This document shows positions 1 through 11,154 of a DNA stretch of 41,688 nt, piece by piece (the first letter of the stretch is position 1; each line of letters opens with the position of its first letter). Source of the stretch: Paracoccus aurantiacus (GTDB lineage Bacteria; Pseudomonadota; Alphaproteobacteria; Rhodobacterales; Rhodobacteraceae); the NCBI RefSeq assembly GCF_007993065.1, contig NZ_VOPL01000011.1:1-41688 (forward strand). The letters are read 5' to 3'. The position numbers were made by a program, and so were the translations under genes. The notes below the pieces were generated by a model that was not told the origin of the DNA, searched no databases, and was given only the letters and a program-made list of their open reading frames with translations.

Positions 1-508
1 TGGCGGGCGGGACCGCTGACGCAGGCGCAAGGCGCAGAGCGAGACGACAAGGATCGAGCGATGCGCCGGGTGGCGATCGGGCACCTACGATGCCGTTTGG
101 CAATCGGCGGATGGCGGACAGCAAGCGGCAGATGGCGGATTACGCATTACGATTAACGCGGAACTCATAACGCGAAACGAACCACGTTCGGGTGTCCGGT
201 GCAGAAGGAACCCGGAGACCCGCGCGAAGGCGCGGGCCATAATGGACTGAGGACGTGCCGGGAGACCGACGCGGGCTGCGCCCGCGCTCACCCCCGCCCC
301 GACGATCCTTTCATTTCCTTTTGTCCGCCACGCATCCCTGCGTCTGACGGTCAATGGCCAAGCGCCGCGCGATGCGCGTCGTCGTCCAGGCGGGCCGTGT
401 CCTCGGCTGCGCCTGCGGGCCGCACCACCCCGCCTTCCCGAGCCATGACAGTCAGCCCCGGGGCCGCGGGCAGGGCTGCGCCCTTCGGCGGAAAGGGGCA
501 AAGACCCC
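1..508. other. No recognisable gene; IS-scarred edge
   Basis: I recognise no coding region here. The open frames on both strands are Arg/Pro/Ala-rich GC artefacts with no family signature. A short perfect hairpin lies at 219-236 (CCCGCGC, loop GAAG, GCGCGGG) without a following T-tract, so it is not a convincing terminator. The segment borders an IS5 transposase remnant, so it is probably intergenic or recombined DNA. Confidence 0.5.
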
Positions 509-742
509 GAAGTCGCGCGCCATCAGGGATTGGCCGAGCAGCTTGATGCAGTTCATCTTTGCCTTGACACGGCTTCGGCGATGGTAGCCGCTCCATCGTC
601 GCCAAAGGGCCGAGCCCAAGTATTTCGTGGCGCGCAGGGCCTCATTGCGCGCGGCGGCACCGGGGCTCGTTGGCTTCCAAGGCTTGGCGTTCTTGCGTGG
701 CGGAATGACAGCAGCGGCACCGCGGGCTGCAATTTGCGGAGC
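509..742 (-). mobile_element. IS5-family transposase, C-terminal fragment
   Basis: Reading the minus strand from about 742 to 509 gives an uninterrupted stretch that matches the C-terminal part of IS5-family DDE transposases. In order it shows AVIPPRKNAKPWKP, then ARNEALRATKYLG, then ALWRRWSGYHRRSRV and KLLGQSLMARDF. The WxxxSGYHRRS block and the LMARDF ending are family hallmarks. Homology stops right after MARDF at about 509, where family members continue for another 25-30 residues. On the other side it fades before the conserved IAARG segment and meets a TGA codon. Both ends are therefore lost and no terminal inverted repeats are visible. This is a dead remnant, adjacent to another IS fragment. 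Confidence 0.85.
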
Positions 743-799
743 CGCTGGTGACTGTGTTGCACGCAGGCTATCCCTCGTTCACACCCCCGGCGTGATCGC

Positions 800-853
800 A
801 TGGGCGAGCCCTTCTGGACCGATTTCCTCCGAGATCTCGAGCGCCGCGGGCTG
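800..853 (+). mobile_element. IS256-like transposase sliver
   Basis: One short frame reads GEPFWTDFLRDLERRGL. This resembles the segment just before the catalytic VISDAH motif of IS256-family (mutator-type) transposases, where members read roughly E-x-FW-x-x-FLR-x-L-x-x-RGL. The following conserved GVxLVISDAHEG is absent and the sequence becomes unrelated after 853. Only about 18 codons remain, so the assignment is tentative, but its position next to an IS5 remnant supports a stacked-IS scar. Confidence 0.5.
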
Positions 854-1061
854 AGCCTTTGGCCCTGTTGCGGTTTGCATACGGTCGCTTGGGCGCAGTA
901 CGCTCTGCAGACGGCGTTTAGGTTTCTCGGGCGTGTCCGGGGAACAAGGTGCCTGCAGCCCTCCCGCGCCCCTGCAAGGGTGGATCGCGTGCAGAGGCTG
1001 GGCTACTGCAGAGCAGCTTCGTGGCGCTTGTCAGTGTACGCCACGCACGGGGCCACCGCGC

Positions 1062-1922
1062 CTAGCGCCTCGGCACTAGCGCCAGGCCGCCAACACCCGA
1101 GGCGAAGATCACGCCAAGGCCGAGCAGGGTCAGCGGTTCCGGCCAGTCGCCGAAGACGAGGAACCCGATCACGGTGGCGGCGATCAACTGGAAATAGATG
1201 AGGGGCGCCGAGACCGTCGCCGGCGTCGTCCGGTTCACAATCACCAGCAGATAGTTGCCGAAGGCAGAGGCAAGCGAACTGACGATCACAAGCACCCAGA
1301 CCCGCAGGTCGGTGCTTGCCGGAACGCTGGCAAGGCCCGCAGGCAGCAGCAGCCCCGCGCCGATCACCAGTTGCGAGCCGAGCAGGAAGAGCGGCGGATA
1401 GAAGGCGGTCAGTCAGCGCGTCGCGGCAAGATACGAGCCGTAGAGCGTGCCGGCCAGCACCGCGAAAATCATGCCGGTCCCCATCTCGCCGCCGGGCCGG
1501 ACGACCAGCAGCACGCCGGCAAATCCCAGCCCCAGCATCACCGTGCGCGCCCAAGACACGCGCTCGCCCAGCAGCAGGGCCGACAGCACATAGGCCACGA
1601 TCGGGCCGATGAAGAAGGCGCCAAAGACATTCGCGATGGGCTCGGTCCGAAGCGCGGTCAGGATCGAGGCGATGGCGCCGAAGATCAGGGCCGCCCGCAG
1701 GATCAGCCGCCAGTCCAGCAGGCGCCCCAGGCCGGCCGGCCCCAGGCCCAGCACCCAGAACAGCAGCAGGGCCGCCAGCGCGAAACGCGACCAGGCCACG
1801 AACAGCGGTTGCACCCCCGCCCCCGTCAGCAGCTTGCCGGCCGTGTCGCCGCAGACGATCGCCGTGGTGGCAAGGGCGACAAGGCCAAGAACCGTCAGGG
1901 GCGCAGGGGTCTGCATCGGCAT
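1062..1922 (-). pseudogene. DMT-superfamily (EamA) exporter, interrupted by in-frame TGA
   Basis: Two consecutive same-frame pieces (1922-1413 and 1412-1062) join into one protein of about 286 residues, the usual length for a ten-helix drug/metabolite transporter. The first piece has hydrophobic helices and the EamA features RFALAALLLF, GPIVAYVLSALLLGE and GFAGVLLVV. The second has FPPLFLLG-like and YFQLIAATVIGFLVFGDWP segments, the latter being the typical penultimate EamA helix. The only interruption is TGA at 1413-1415, which fits a TGG-to-TGA change. The ATG at 1922 or the one at 1916 could be the start, and AAGGA precedes the latter at better spacing. Substrate unknown. It may be a real pseudogene, a sequencing error, or a gene with suppressed termination. 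Confidence 0.8.
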
Positions 1923-2130
1923 TTCCTTCAGTCCGCATCGGCACGCTATCCGGCAGCGCGCAAGGCCGGATCGGACCCCCCCGCATCCCCGGCTGATGCA
2001 AGCCTGCCAGGTCCCGCAGACGCAGGGCGGGGGGCGGCAGGCCCACGGGCAGCGAGCTGAGTTTGCAGTCAGGTTCAGAACATTGCTCCATCAGATACCC
2101 GGAAGAAAGGAAATGATGAAGCCAGCTCAC

Positions 2131-2904
2131 TCAGACCCCAGTCTTGAATCGCATTCGAGCGCGCTGCTCTCGTCGCTGCAGCTCCCGACCACGACGTATC
2201 GATTCCTCGACATAGTCCATGTGGTCGCGCGCAGCCTCCTCGGCACGTACAGGATCAGCGGACAGAACCGACTCAATGATCTCTATGTGTTGATCGAGAA
2301 GCTTGCGTCCGCTGTCATCGATACTGCGGAGAAGGTCATGATTGTAGAAGATTCCGCGACGTGTCAGGTCATAGACCGACGCCATCATGTGGATCAGCGT
2401 TGTGTTGTGGCTGGCATCGACCACAGCATGGTGAAGCCGGAAATCGGCTTCGCTTTCCGCTTCTGCGTCCTGACCAAGCCAGGCCGCTTCGAGTTCTTCC
2501 CTGATCGCGGACAGACGCTCTTTGTCCGCAGCTGTCGCGCGCTGCGCGGCAAGGCGGGTCGCGAAGGCTTCCTGCTCGCGCCGGTATTCGAGATAGTCGT
2601 AAAAGGCTTCGCCATGGCGCGAATAAAGCGCCAACATGGCCGGCGACATGGCCCTGCCGGTCAGTTTGGCAATGTAAGTTCCGTCACCGTGGCGGACATG
2701 AACGAGGCCGCGAGCCTCGAGCGTCTGCAGCGCTTCACGCAGCTTTGGCCGCGACACCCCGAAGGCGTCGGCCATTTCGCGCTCCGACGGCAAACGAGCA
2801 CCGTCCTTCAGAACCCCATCGACGATCATCGTTTCAACCTTGCCGACAACCGTATCGACGACTGATTCGTGATCAATCGGCTCAAAAATTTCCGCGGCAA
2901 TCAT
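2131..2904 (-). CDS. FadR/PdhR/LldR-type GntR transcriptional regulator
   Basis: Likely a metabolite-responsive transcription factor of 257 residues. The N-terminal GntR winged helix is clear (SEREMADAFGVSRPKLREAL followed by GLVHVRHGDGTYIA, about residues 38-80). It is followed by an alpha-helical FCD ligand-binding domain with the conserved metal/ligand region DFRLHHAVVDASHN. I chose the ATG at 2904 because AAGGAG precedes it by about 10 bases and the family starts close to this point; a longer frame upstream to 3060 lacks a ribosome-binding site. The gene is divergent from phaA and the lactate/PDH genes. Characterised FCD relatives respond to pyruvate (PdhR), lactate (LldR) or acyl-CoA (FadR), so control of the adjacent array is a reasonable inference. 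The effector cannot be read from the sequence. Confidence 0.88.
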   Translation of the reverse strand: MIAAEIFEPIDHESVVDTVVGKVETMIVDGVLKDGARLPSEREMADAFGVSRPKLREALQTLEARGLVHVRHGDGTYIAKLTGRAMSPAMLALYSRHGEAFYDYLEYRREQEAFATRLAAQRATAADKERLSAIREELEAAWLGQDAEAESEADFRLHHAVVDASHNTTLIHMMASVYDLTRRGIFYNHDLLRSIDDSGRKLLDQHIEIIESVLSADPVRAEEAARDHMDYVEESIRRGRELQRREQRARMRFKTGV

Positions 2905-3438
2905 GGGCGGCGATCTCCTTAGGGGTGCCGATAGACAGACATCAATATTATTTACCTCATCGGAGTCTGATTTCAAGGACAGAATCTTCTCCAGTCGTGT
3001 GTTTTTCTGTCTGAAAATCAGTATTTTCTTGATATCCATGGAGTATCCGGTGAACCTCACACTGCCGAGCGCGCTGCGTCAACCGACGATCACTCTTCAC
3101 GGCGCCTGATCTAAAGGTAAATAAACTTGTTGACTAGGTTAAGTGGTAAAGTTTATATACCTGCTATGACGTAGGCGGGACGCTGAGCGCTCCGCACCAG
3201 CTCTGGGAGGGGGCGTCCATGCTGCAGCACGAGGCGGTCGGGCCGGACCGCAGGCCTGCTTGGCCGGTCAGTCGCTCAGGTTGTCTCCGCCATGCCTGTC
3301 CACGGTGCCGCGCCGCTGACTTCTTGGGCGAGGGGCCATCAAATCGGCTATGTCGAGCCGCGTTGCTTTGTTCTGCCGATGGCACTTACACAGCAAACTG
3401 AGCGCCTTTCAAACGACCTTAGGAAAAGGATCGATGCT
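2905..3438 (+). promoter_or_regulatory. Divergent control region with promoter for the phaA array
   Basis: This 534-base intergenic region is notably AT-richer than its surroundings at 3110-3170. A sigma70-like promoter is visible on the plus strand: TTGACT at 3130-3135, a 17-base spacer, and TTATAT at 3153-3158. The imperfect dyad TTGAC-TAG-GTTAA at 3130-3142 overlaps the -35 box and is a candidate operator for the divergent GntR regulator. The predicted leader to phaA would be about 270 bases. I see no riboswitch and no convincing small gene in it. Confidence 0.55.
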
Positions 3439-4611
3439 ATGACGAAAGCCGTTATCGTTTCCGCCGCGCGCACGCCGGTCGGCAGTTTTATGGGGGCGTT
3501 CGGCACTATCCCCGCGCATGATCTCGGCACTGCCGTCCTGAAGGCCGTGGTCGAGCGCGCCGGCGTCGACCCGGCCGAGGTCAGCGAAACCATCCTCGGC
3601 CAGGTGCTGACCGCGGCGCAGGGCCAGAACCCCGCCCGTCAGGCCCATATCAATGCGGGACTGCCGAAGGAATCGGCGGCCTGGGGGCTCAATCAGGTCT
3701 GCGGTTCGGGTCTGCGCGCGGTGGCGCTGGCGGCCCAGCAGGTCAGCCTAGGTGATGCCGCTATCGTCATCGCGGGCGGTCAGGAAAGCATGTCGCTGTC
3801 GCCGCATGCCTCTTATCTGCGCGCCGGTCAGAAGATGGGCGACATGCAGGCCATCGACACGATGATCCGCGACGGGCTGTGGGACGCGTTCAACAATTAC
3901 CACATGGGCCAGACGGCCGAGAACGTGGCCGAGAAATTCCAGATCACCCGCGATGCGCAGGACGAATTCGCCGTCTCCAGCCAGAACAAGGCCGAGGCCG
4001 CACAGAGTGCCGGCAAGTTCGATGACGAGATCGTCGGCTATACCGTGAAGACCCGCAAGGGCGACACGGTCGTCGACAAGGACGAATATATCCGTCACGG
4101 CGCCACGCTGGAGGCGATGCAGAAGCTGCGCCCCGCCTTCACCCGCGACGGCACCGTGACCGCCGGCAATGCCTCGGGCCTGAATGACGGTGCCGCCGCC
4201 GTCATGGTCATGTCCGAGGAGGAAGCCGCGCGCCGTGGCCTGACCCCGCTGGCCCGCATCGCCTCCTATGCCACCGCCGGCCTTGACCCGGCCATCATGG
4301 GCGTAGGTCCGGTCTATGCCAGCCGCAAGGCGCTGGAAAAAGCCGGCTGGAAGGTCGGCGATCTGGACCTGATCGAGGCGAACGAAGCCTTTGCCGCCCA
4401 GGCCCTGGCGGTGAACAAGGAGATGGGCTGGGACCCCGAAATCGTGAACGTGAACGGCGGCGCCATTGCCATCGGCCACCCGATCGGCGCCTCGGGCGCG
4501 CGCATCCTGAACAGCCTGATCTTCGAGATGGGCCGTCGCGACGCCAAGAAGGGCATCGCCACGCTCTGCATCGGCGGCGGCATGGGCGTCGCCCTCTGCC
4601 TCGAGCGCTGA
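3439..4611 (+). CDS. phaA: Acetyl-CoA C-acetyltransferase (beta-ketothiolase)
   Basis: Condenses two acetyl-CoA to acetoacetyl-CoA in the cytoplasm, the first step of PHB synthesis. The 390-residue length is standard for biosynthetic thiolases. The catalytic triad is in place: acyl-accepting Cys88 ([11 protein letters not shown]), His347 ([11 protein letters not shown]) and Cys377 ([11 protein letters not shown]). The ATG at 3439 is preceded by AGGAAAAGGA and begins [15 protein letters not shown], the usual thiolase N-terminus; the frame stays open upstream but with unrelated sequence. phaB follows after 41 bases. The combination with phaB and phaC supports PhaA rather than a degradative thiolase. 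Confidence 0.96.
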   Translation: MTKAVIVSAARTPVGSFMGAFGTIPAHDLGTAVLKAVVERAGVDPAEVSETILGQVLTAAQGQNPARQAHINAGLPKESAAWGLNQVCGSGLRAVALAAQQVSLGDAAIVIAGGQESMSLSPHASYLRAGQKMGDMQAIDTMIRDGLWDAFNNYHMGQTAENVAEKFQITRDAQDEFAVSSQNKAEAAQSAGKFDDEIVGYTVKTRKGDTVVDKDEYIRHGATLEAMQKLRPAFTRDGTVTAGNASGLNDGAAAVMVMSEEEAARRGLTPLARIASYATAGLDPAIMGVGPVYASRKALEKAGWKVGDLDLIEANEAFAAQALAVNKEMGWDPEIVNVNGGAIAIGHPIGASGARILNSLIFEMGRRDAKKGIATLCIGGGMGVALCLER

Positions 4612-4652
4612 GGCTCCAGGCCAGAATCGACACAACATCAGAGGAGGGATCA

Positions 4653-5378
4653 ATGTCAAGTGTTGCACTAGTTACTGGGGGATCGCGCGGCATTGGCGCC
4701 GCCATCTCGAAAGCGTTGAAGGAAGCGGGTTATACCGTCGCCGCGAACTATGCCGGCAATGACGAGGCCGCCAAGGCCTTCACCGACGAGACCGGCATCA
4801 AGACCTACAAGTGGTCGGTCGCCGATTACGATGCCTGCGCCGCAGGCATCAAGCAGGTCGAGGAGGAACTGGGGCCGATCGCGGTGCTGGTGAACAATGC
4901 TGGCATCACCCGCGACGCCATGTTCCACAAGATGACGCCGCAGCAGTGGAAAGAGGTCATGGATACCAACCTGATCGGGCTGTTCAACATGACCCATCCG
5001 GTCTGGACCGGCATGCGCGACCGCAAGTTCGGCCGCATCGTCAATATCAGCTCGATCAACGGGCAGAAGGGCCAGGCGGGTCAGGCCAACTATTCGGCGG
5101 CGAAGGCCGGGGATCTGGGCTTCACCAAGGCCCTGGCGCAAGAGGGTGCCCGCGCCGGCATCACCGTGAACGCCATCTGCCCGGGCTATATCGGCACCGA
5201 GATGGTGCGTGCCATCGACGAGAAGGTGCTGAACGAGCGGATCATCCCGCAGATCCCGGTCGGTCGCTTGGGTGAGCCCGAGGAAATCGCCCGTGCCGTG
5301 GTCTTCCTGGCCTCGGGCGATGCCGGCTTCATCACCGGCTCCACCATCTCCGCCAATGGCGGCCAGTTCTTCGTTTGA
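4653..5378 (+). CDS. phaB: Acetoacetyl-CoA reductase (NADPH)
   Basis: Reduces acetoacetyl-CoA to (R)-3-hydroxybutyryl-CoA, the monomer for PHB synthase. It is a 241-residue short-chain dehydrogenase with the Rossmann motif TGGSRGIG near residue 9, the NNAG motif, the catalytic serine in NISSINGQKGQ and the YSAAKAG active-site Tyr/Lys. The QKGQ-GQxNYSAAKAG arrangement is typical of PhaB and separates it from general FabG proteins. GAGGAGGG sits 6-7 bases before the ATG. It follows phaA, and its stop is 11 bases before the aceE start. Confidence 0.95.
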   Translation: MSSVALVTGGSRGIGAAISKALKEAGYTVAANYAGNDEAAKAFTDETGIKTYKWSVADYDACAAGIKQVEEELGPIAVLVNNAGITRDAMFHKMTPQQWKEVMDTNLIGLFNMTHPVWTGMRDRKFGRIVNISSINGQKGQAGQANYSAAKAGDLGFTKALAQEGARAGITVNAICPGYIGTEMVRAIDEKVLNERIIPQIPVGRLGEPEEIARAVVFLASGDAGFITGSTISANGGQFFV

Positions 5379-5389
5379 GGGAAACACCC

Positions 5390-8044
5390 ATGAGAGACCT
5401 CGGTCCCGATATCGACCCGATCGAATCCCGCGAATGGCAGGACGCCATTGCCGACGTGATTGAACGCGATGGCCCCAACAGGGCTCATTTTCTGCTCGAT
5501 AGAGCCGTCGCACAGGCCCGCGCCGCCGGGGCAACGCTGCCGTTCTCTGCAACGACCCCTTACCAGAACACGATCCCCGTGGACGATCAGTATGAGTTTC
5601 CGGGCGATCTGGACATGGAATGGCGCATCCGCACCATCAACCGCTGGAACGCCATGGCGACGGTCGTGCGCCGCAACAAGGAATCCAGCGAATACGGCGG
5701 GCATATCGCATCCTTCGCCTCCTCGGCGGTGATGTATGACGTCGGGCTGAACCACTTCTGGCGCGCGCGGTCGGCGATTCACGGCGGCGATCTGGTATTC
5801 TTCCAGGGCCATGTGGTGCCCGGCATCTATGCCCGGTCCTTCATGGAAGGCCGCATCACCGAAGAGCAGATGCTGAACTTCCGGTCCGAGGTCGGGGGCG
5901 AGGGGCTGTCGTCCTATCCCCATCCCTGGCTGATGCCGGACTATTGGCAGTTCCCGACCGTCAGCATGGGACTTGGCCCGCTGATGGCGATCTATCAGGC
6001 GCGGTTCATGAAATACATGCACAACCGCGGGCTGATCGATATGGCCGACCGCAAGGTCTGGTGTTTCCTGGGCGACGGAGAGATGGACGAGCCGGAAAGC
6101 CGCGGTGCCATCGACCTGGCCGCGCGCGAGGGTCTCGACAACCTGATCTTCGTCATCAACTGCAACCTGCAACGCCTGGACGGCCCGGTGCGCGGCAACG
6201 GCAAGATCGTGCAGGAGCTGGAAGGCAATTTCCGAGGCGCGGGCTGGAATGTCGTCAAGCTGCTCTGGGGCAAGGGCTGGGACGATCTGCTGGAAAACGA
6301 CACCAGCGGCCGGCTGCGCCAGTTGATGGATGAAACGGTGGACGGCGACTATCAGACCTTCAAGTCCAAGGACGGCGCGTTTATCCGCAAGCATTTCTTC
6401 GGCAAGTATCCCGAAACTGCGGCCCTGGTCGAGGACTGGTCCGACGATCAGATCTGGTCGCTGAGCCGGGGCGGCCACGATCCCGAGAAGGTCTATACCG
6501 CGTTCCGCAAGGCGACCGACACCAGGGACCAGCCGACCTGCCTGCTGATCAAGACGGTCAAGGGCTATGGCATGGGATCCGCGGGCGAAGGGCAGAACAC
6601 CACCCACCAGCAGAAAAAGCTGGCAGAGGAGCAACTGCGCGCGTTCCGAGACCGCTTCAAGATCCCCGTGTCCGACGAGGATTTGCCGAAGGCCCCCTTC
6701 GTCGCGTTGAACAACGCCCAGAAGGCCTATCTGGCGGACCGGCGCAAGGCCCTGGGTGGCGCATTCCCGCAGCGTGTCAGCACCTCGCCCAAGCTGGCAA
6801 TCCCGCCGCTCGAGGCGTTCAAGGCGCAGCTTCAGAACACGGGCGAGCGCGAGATTTCGACCACGATGGCCTTTGTGCGCATCCTGACCACACTTCTGCG
6901 CGACAAGGAGCTGGGCAAGCATATCGTGCCGATCGTGCCGGACGAAAGCCGCACCTTCGGCATGGAGGGGCTGTTCCGATCCATAGGGATCTACAATCCC
7001 GCCGGCCAGCACTATACGCCCGAAGATCGCGAGCAGATGTCCTATTACCGCGAAGCAGCGGATGGGCAGGTCTTGCAGGAAGGCATCAACGAGGCCGGTG
7101 CCATGGCCGACTGGATCGCGGCGGCCACGTCCTATTCCAACCACGGCGTGCCGATGATCCCGTTCTTCATCTACTATTCGATGTTCGGTTTTCAGCGGGT
7201 GGGCGATCTGGCCTGGGCTGCGGGCGACAGCCGGGCGCGTGGCTTCATGTTGGGCGGCACCGCCGGGCGCACAACGCTGAACGGCGAGGGTTTGCAGCAC
7301 GAGGACGGCCACAGCCATATCATCGCGGGCACCGTCCCGAATTGCATCAGCTACGACCCGACCTTTCAGCACGAAGTGGCGGTGATCGTGCAGCACGGCA
7401 TGACGCGGATGTATCAGGATCAGGAGGACGTGTATTTTTACATCACCCTGATGAACGAGAACTATGCCCATCCCGACATGCCGGCAGGCTGTGAGGCGGG
7501 CATCATCCGCGGCCTCTATCGCCTGAAAGAGGTCAAGAAGCCGGGCAGGAAGCACGTCAATCTGCTGGGATCGGGCACGATCCTGATCCAGGCGATCAAG
7601 GCCGCCGAGATGCTTGAGGCCGATTACGGCATTACCGCCGACATCTGGTCGGCGACAAGCCTGAACGAACTGGCCCGCGACGGCCAGGACGCGGCGCGGT
7701 GGAACCGGCTCAACCCGCTTGAGGCGCCGCGCGTGCCCTATGTCACGCAGGCGCTGTCCAAGGCCAAGGGACCGGTGATCGCCGCCACCGACTACATGAA
7801 GAACTATGCCGAGCAGATCCGGGCCTTCGTGCCGGGCCGCTACACGGTGCTGGGGACCGACGGGTTCGGTCGCTCCGACAGCCGGGTGAACCTGCGGAGG
7901 TTCTTCGAGGTCGATGCCAACCACATCGCCGCCGCAGCCATGGTGGATCTGTTCCGTGACGGTGCGGTCGACGAGGCGACGCTGAAGGCTGCCCTTGCCA
8001 AGTATGACATCGACGGCGCCAAGCCGAACCCCCGGCTGGTCTGA
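5390..8044 (+). CDS. aceE: Pyruvate dehydrogenase E1, homodimeric AceE type
   Basis: Thiamine-diphosphate enzyme that decarboxylates pyruvate and reductively acetylates the E2 lipoyl group. At 884 residues it matches the homodimeric AceE class (E. coli about 887), not the split alpha/beta E1 usual in alphaproteobacteria. The ThDP/Mg motif GDGEMDEPESRGAI starts near residue 228 and ends with the conserved NCNLQRLDGPVRGN. Other conserved blocks are SSEYGGHIASFAS, GHVVPGIYARSF and HEDGHSH. The ATG at 5390 is preceded by GAGGGAAA, which overlaps the phaB stop; a TTG at 5375 is possible but less likely. The E2 gene follows after 24 bases, so phaAB and the PDH genes are physically coupled. Confidence 0.96.
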   Translation: MRDLGPDIDPIESREWQDAIADVIERDGPNRAHFLLDRAVAQARAAGATLPFSATTPYQNTIPVDDQYEFPGDLDMEWRIRTINRWNAMATVVRRNKESSEYGGHIASFASSAVMYDVGLNHFWRARSAIHGGDLVFFQGHVVPGIYARSFMEGRITEEQMLNFRSEVGGEGLSSYPHPWLMPDYWQFPTVSMGLGPLMAIYQARFMKYMHNRGLIDMADRKVWCFLGDGEMDEPESRGAIDLAAREGLDNLIFVINCNLQRLDGPVRGNGKIVQELEGNFRGAGWNVVKLLWGKGWDDLLENDTSGRLRQLMDETVDGDYQTFKSKDGAFIRKHFFGKYPETAALVEDWSDDQIWSLSRGGHDPEKVYTAFRKATDTRDQPTCLLIKTVKGYGMGSAGEGQNTTHQQKKLAEEQLRAFRDRFKIPVSDEDLPKAPFVALNNAQKAYLADRRKALGGAFPQRVSTSPKLAIPPLEAFKAQLQNTGEREISTTMAFVRILTTLLRDKELGKHIVPIVPDESRTFGMEGLFRSIGIYNPAGQHYTPEDREQMSYYREAADGQVLQEGINEAGAMADWIAAATSYSNHGVPMIPFFIYYSMFGFQRVGDLAWAAGDSRARGFMLGGTAGRTTLNGEGLQHEDGHSHIIAGTVPNCISYDPTFQHEVAVIVQHGMTRMYQDQEDVYFYITLMNENYAHPDMPAGCEAGIIRGLYRLKEVKKPGRKHVNLLGSGTILIQAIKAAEMLEADYGITADIWSATSLNELARDGQDAARWNRLNPLEAPRVPYVTQALSKAKGPVIAATDYMKNYAEQIRAFVPGRYTVLGTDGFGRSDSRVNLRRFFEVDANHIAAAAMVDLFRDGAVDEATLKAALAKYDIDGAKPNPRLV

Positions 8045-8068
8045 GCGGGAAGAAGGAGGAGACACATC

Positions 8069-9337
8069 ATGCCTGTTGAAGTGAACGTTCCCGACATCGG
8101 CGATTTCAAGGATGTCCCGGTCATCACCGTTCTGGTGAAGGTGGGCGACACCATCGCCGCCGAGGACCCGTTGATCGAGCTTGAATCCGACAAGGCCACA
8201 ATGGAGGTGCCAAGCCCCGTCGCAGGCTGCATCGCCTCTATCGTGGTGAAGGAAGGCGACCGGGTCTCCGAGGGATCGGTGATCCTGACGGTCGAGGCCG
8301 AGGGCAGCGACGCCGCTGCCGCCGCATCGGCGCCTACATCGGCGCCCGCCGCCGCGCCTGCCGCATCGGTTCCGGCGGCGGCAGCCCCCGCAGCTCCCGC
8401 CGTCACAGATTCGGGGTTCAACAAGGCCCATGCTTCGCCGTCGATCCGCGCCTTTGCGCGGCAGTTGGGGATTGATCTGGCCAAGATCAACGGCTCGGGC
8501 CGCAAGGGGCGCATTCTGCGCGACGACGTGACGGCGGCGCTGAAGGCCAGCGCAGTCCCGGTCGCTGCCGCATCGGGCGGCGCGGCGCTGAGCGGCGGCA
8601 TGGGCATCCCGCCGATTCCGGTCGTCGACTTCTCCAAGTTCGGCCCGGTCGAAGACGTGGAGATGTCGCGGATCAAGAAGATCTCTGGCCCCGCGCTGCA
8701 TCGTTCGTGGCTTAACGTACCGCACGTCACGCATAACGACGAGGCCGACATCACCGAGCTCGACAAATACCGCAAGGAAATGGACAACATGGCCAAGGAA
8801 AACGGCTATCGCGTCACGCTTCTGAGCTTCGTGATCAAGGCCTCCGTAAGCGCCCTGAAGGAACATTGGGAGTTCAACTCCTCGATCCACCCCGACGGCG
8901 ACAAGCTGATCAAGAAGTCCTATTACAACATCGGCTTCGCGGCGGATACGCCGAACGGCCTCGTCGTTCCGGTGATCAAGGATGCCGATCGCAAGGGTCT
9001 GGTCGAGATCTCCAAGGAACTGGGCGACCTGTCCGCCAAGGCCCGCGCAGGCGAGCTGAAAGGCCCGGACATGCAGGGCGCGACCTTCACCATCTCGTCG
9101 CTGGGCGGGATCGGGGGCACCAGCTTTACCCCCATCGTGAACGCACCCGAAGTGGCGATCCTCGGCCTCACCCGGTCCAAGATGGCCCCGGTCTGGAACG
9201 GCTCGGAATTCGTGCCGCGCCTCATGCAGCCGCTGTCGCTGTCCTACGATCACCGTGCCGTCGACGGCGCCTTGGCCGCGCGCTTCTGCGTGACGCTCAA
9301 GACGCTGCTCGGCGATATGCGCAAGCTGATGTGGTAA
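8069..9337 (+). CDS. aceF: Pyruvate dehydrogenase E2, dihydrolipoyl acetyltransferase
   Basis: Transfers the acetyl group from lipoyl-lysine to CoA and forms the PDH core. Domain order in 422 residues: a single lipoyl domain (about 1-78) with the lipoylated Lys in ESDKATMEVPSP; an Ala/Pro-rich flexible linker (about 85-110); a peripheral subunit-binding domain (SPSIRAFARQLGIDL to RKGRILRDDV); and a catalytic domain ending in the acetyltransferase motif SYDHRAVDGA. E. coli AceF has three lipoyl domains, so this is the shorter form. AAGGAGGAG precedes the ATG. The lipoyl domain is almost a duplicate of the one at the start of the next gene. Confidence 0.95.
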   Translation: MPVEVNVPDIGDFKDVPVITVLVKVGDTIAAEDPLIELESDKATMEVPSPVAGCIASIVVKEGDRVSEGSVILTVEAEGSDAAAAASAPTSAPAAAPAASVPAAAAPAAPAVTDSGFNKAHASPSIRAFARQLGIDLAKINGSGRKGRILRDDVTAALKASAVPVAAASGGAALSGGMGIPPIPVVDFSKFGPVEDVEMSRIKKISGPALHRSWLNVPHVTHNDEADITELDKYRKEMDNMAKENGYRVTLLSFVIKASVSALKEHWEFNSSIHPDGDKLIKKSYYNIGFAADTPNGLVVPVIKDADRKGLVEISKELGDLSAKARAGELKGPDMQGATFTISSLGGIGGTSFTPIVNAPEVAILGLTRSKMAPVWNGSEFVPRLMQPLSLSYDHRAVDGALAARFCVTLKTLLGDMRKLMW

Positions 9338-9350
9338 GGGGGATAATGTG

Positions 9351-11090
<1,740 letters not shown>

Positions 11091-11095
11091 CCGTG

Positions 11096-11123
11096 ATCGG
11101 GCGGCCACAGCTGATCGCCCGAT
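11096..11123 (+). other. Hairpin between lpdA and phasin gene
   Basis: Perfect 8-bp arms ATCGGGCG (11096-11103) and CGCCCGAT (11116-11123) enclose a 12-base loop just after the lpdA stop. No T-run follows, so it is not a standard intrinsic terminator. It could protect the upstream mRNA 3' end or weaken read-through into the phasin gene, giving different dosage of PDH and granule protein. Confidence 0.45.
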
Positions 11124-11154
11124 GCCTTCGTCAGCACAGCAACAGGAGCCTGCA

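Noticed and set aside
219..236. Hairpin as a terminator
   Set aside because: No T-run follows and no gene ends near it.
1003..2130. Minus-strand frame of 375 codons over the EamA region
   Set aside because: Out of frame with the EamA homology; it only appears long because of high GC.
3748..4668. Antisense open frame of 306 codons over phaA
   Set aside because: Shadow of phaA codon bias; phaA has all catalytic residues.
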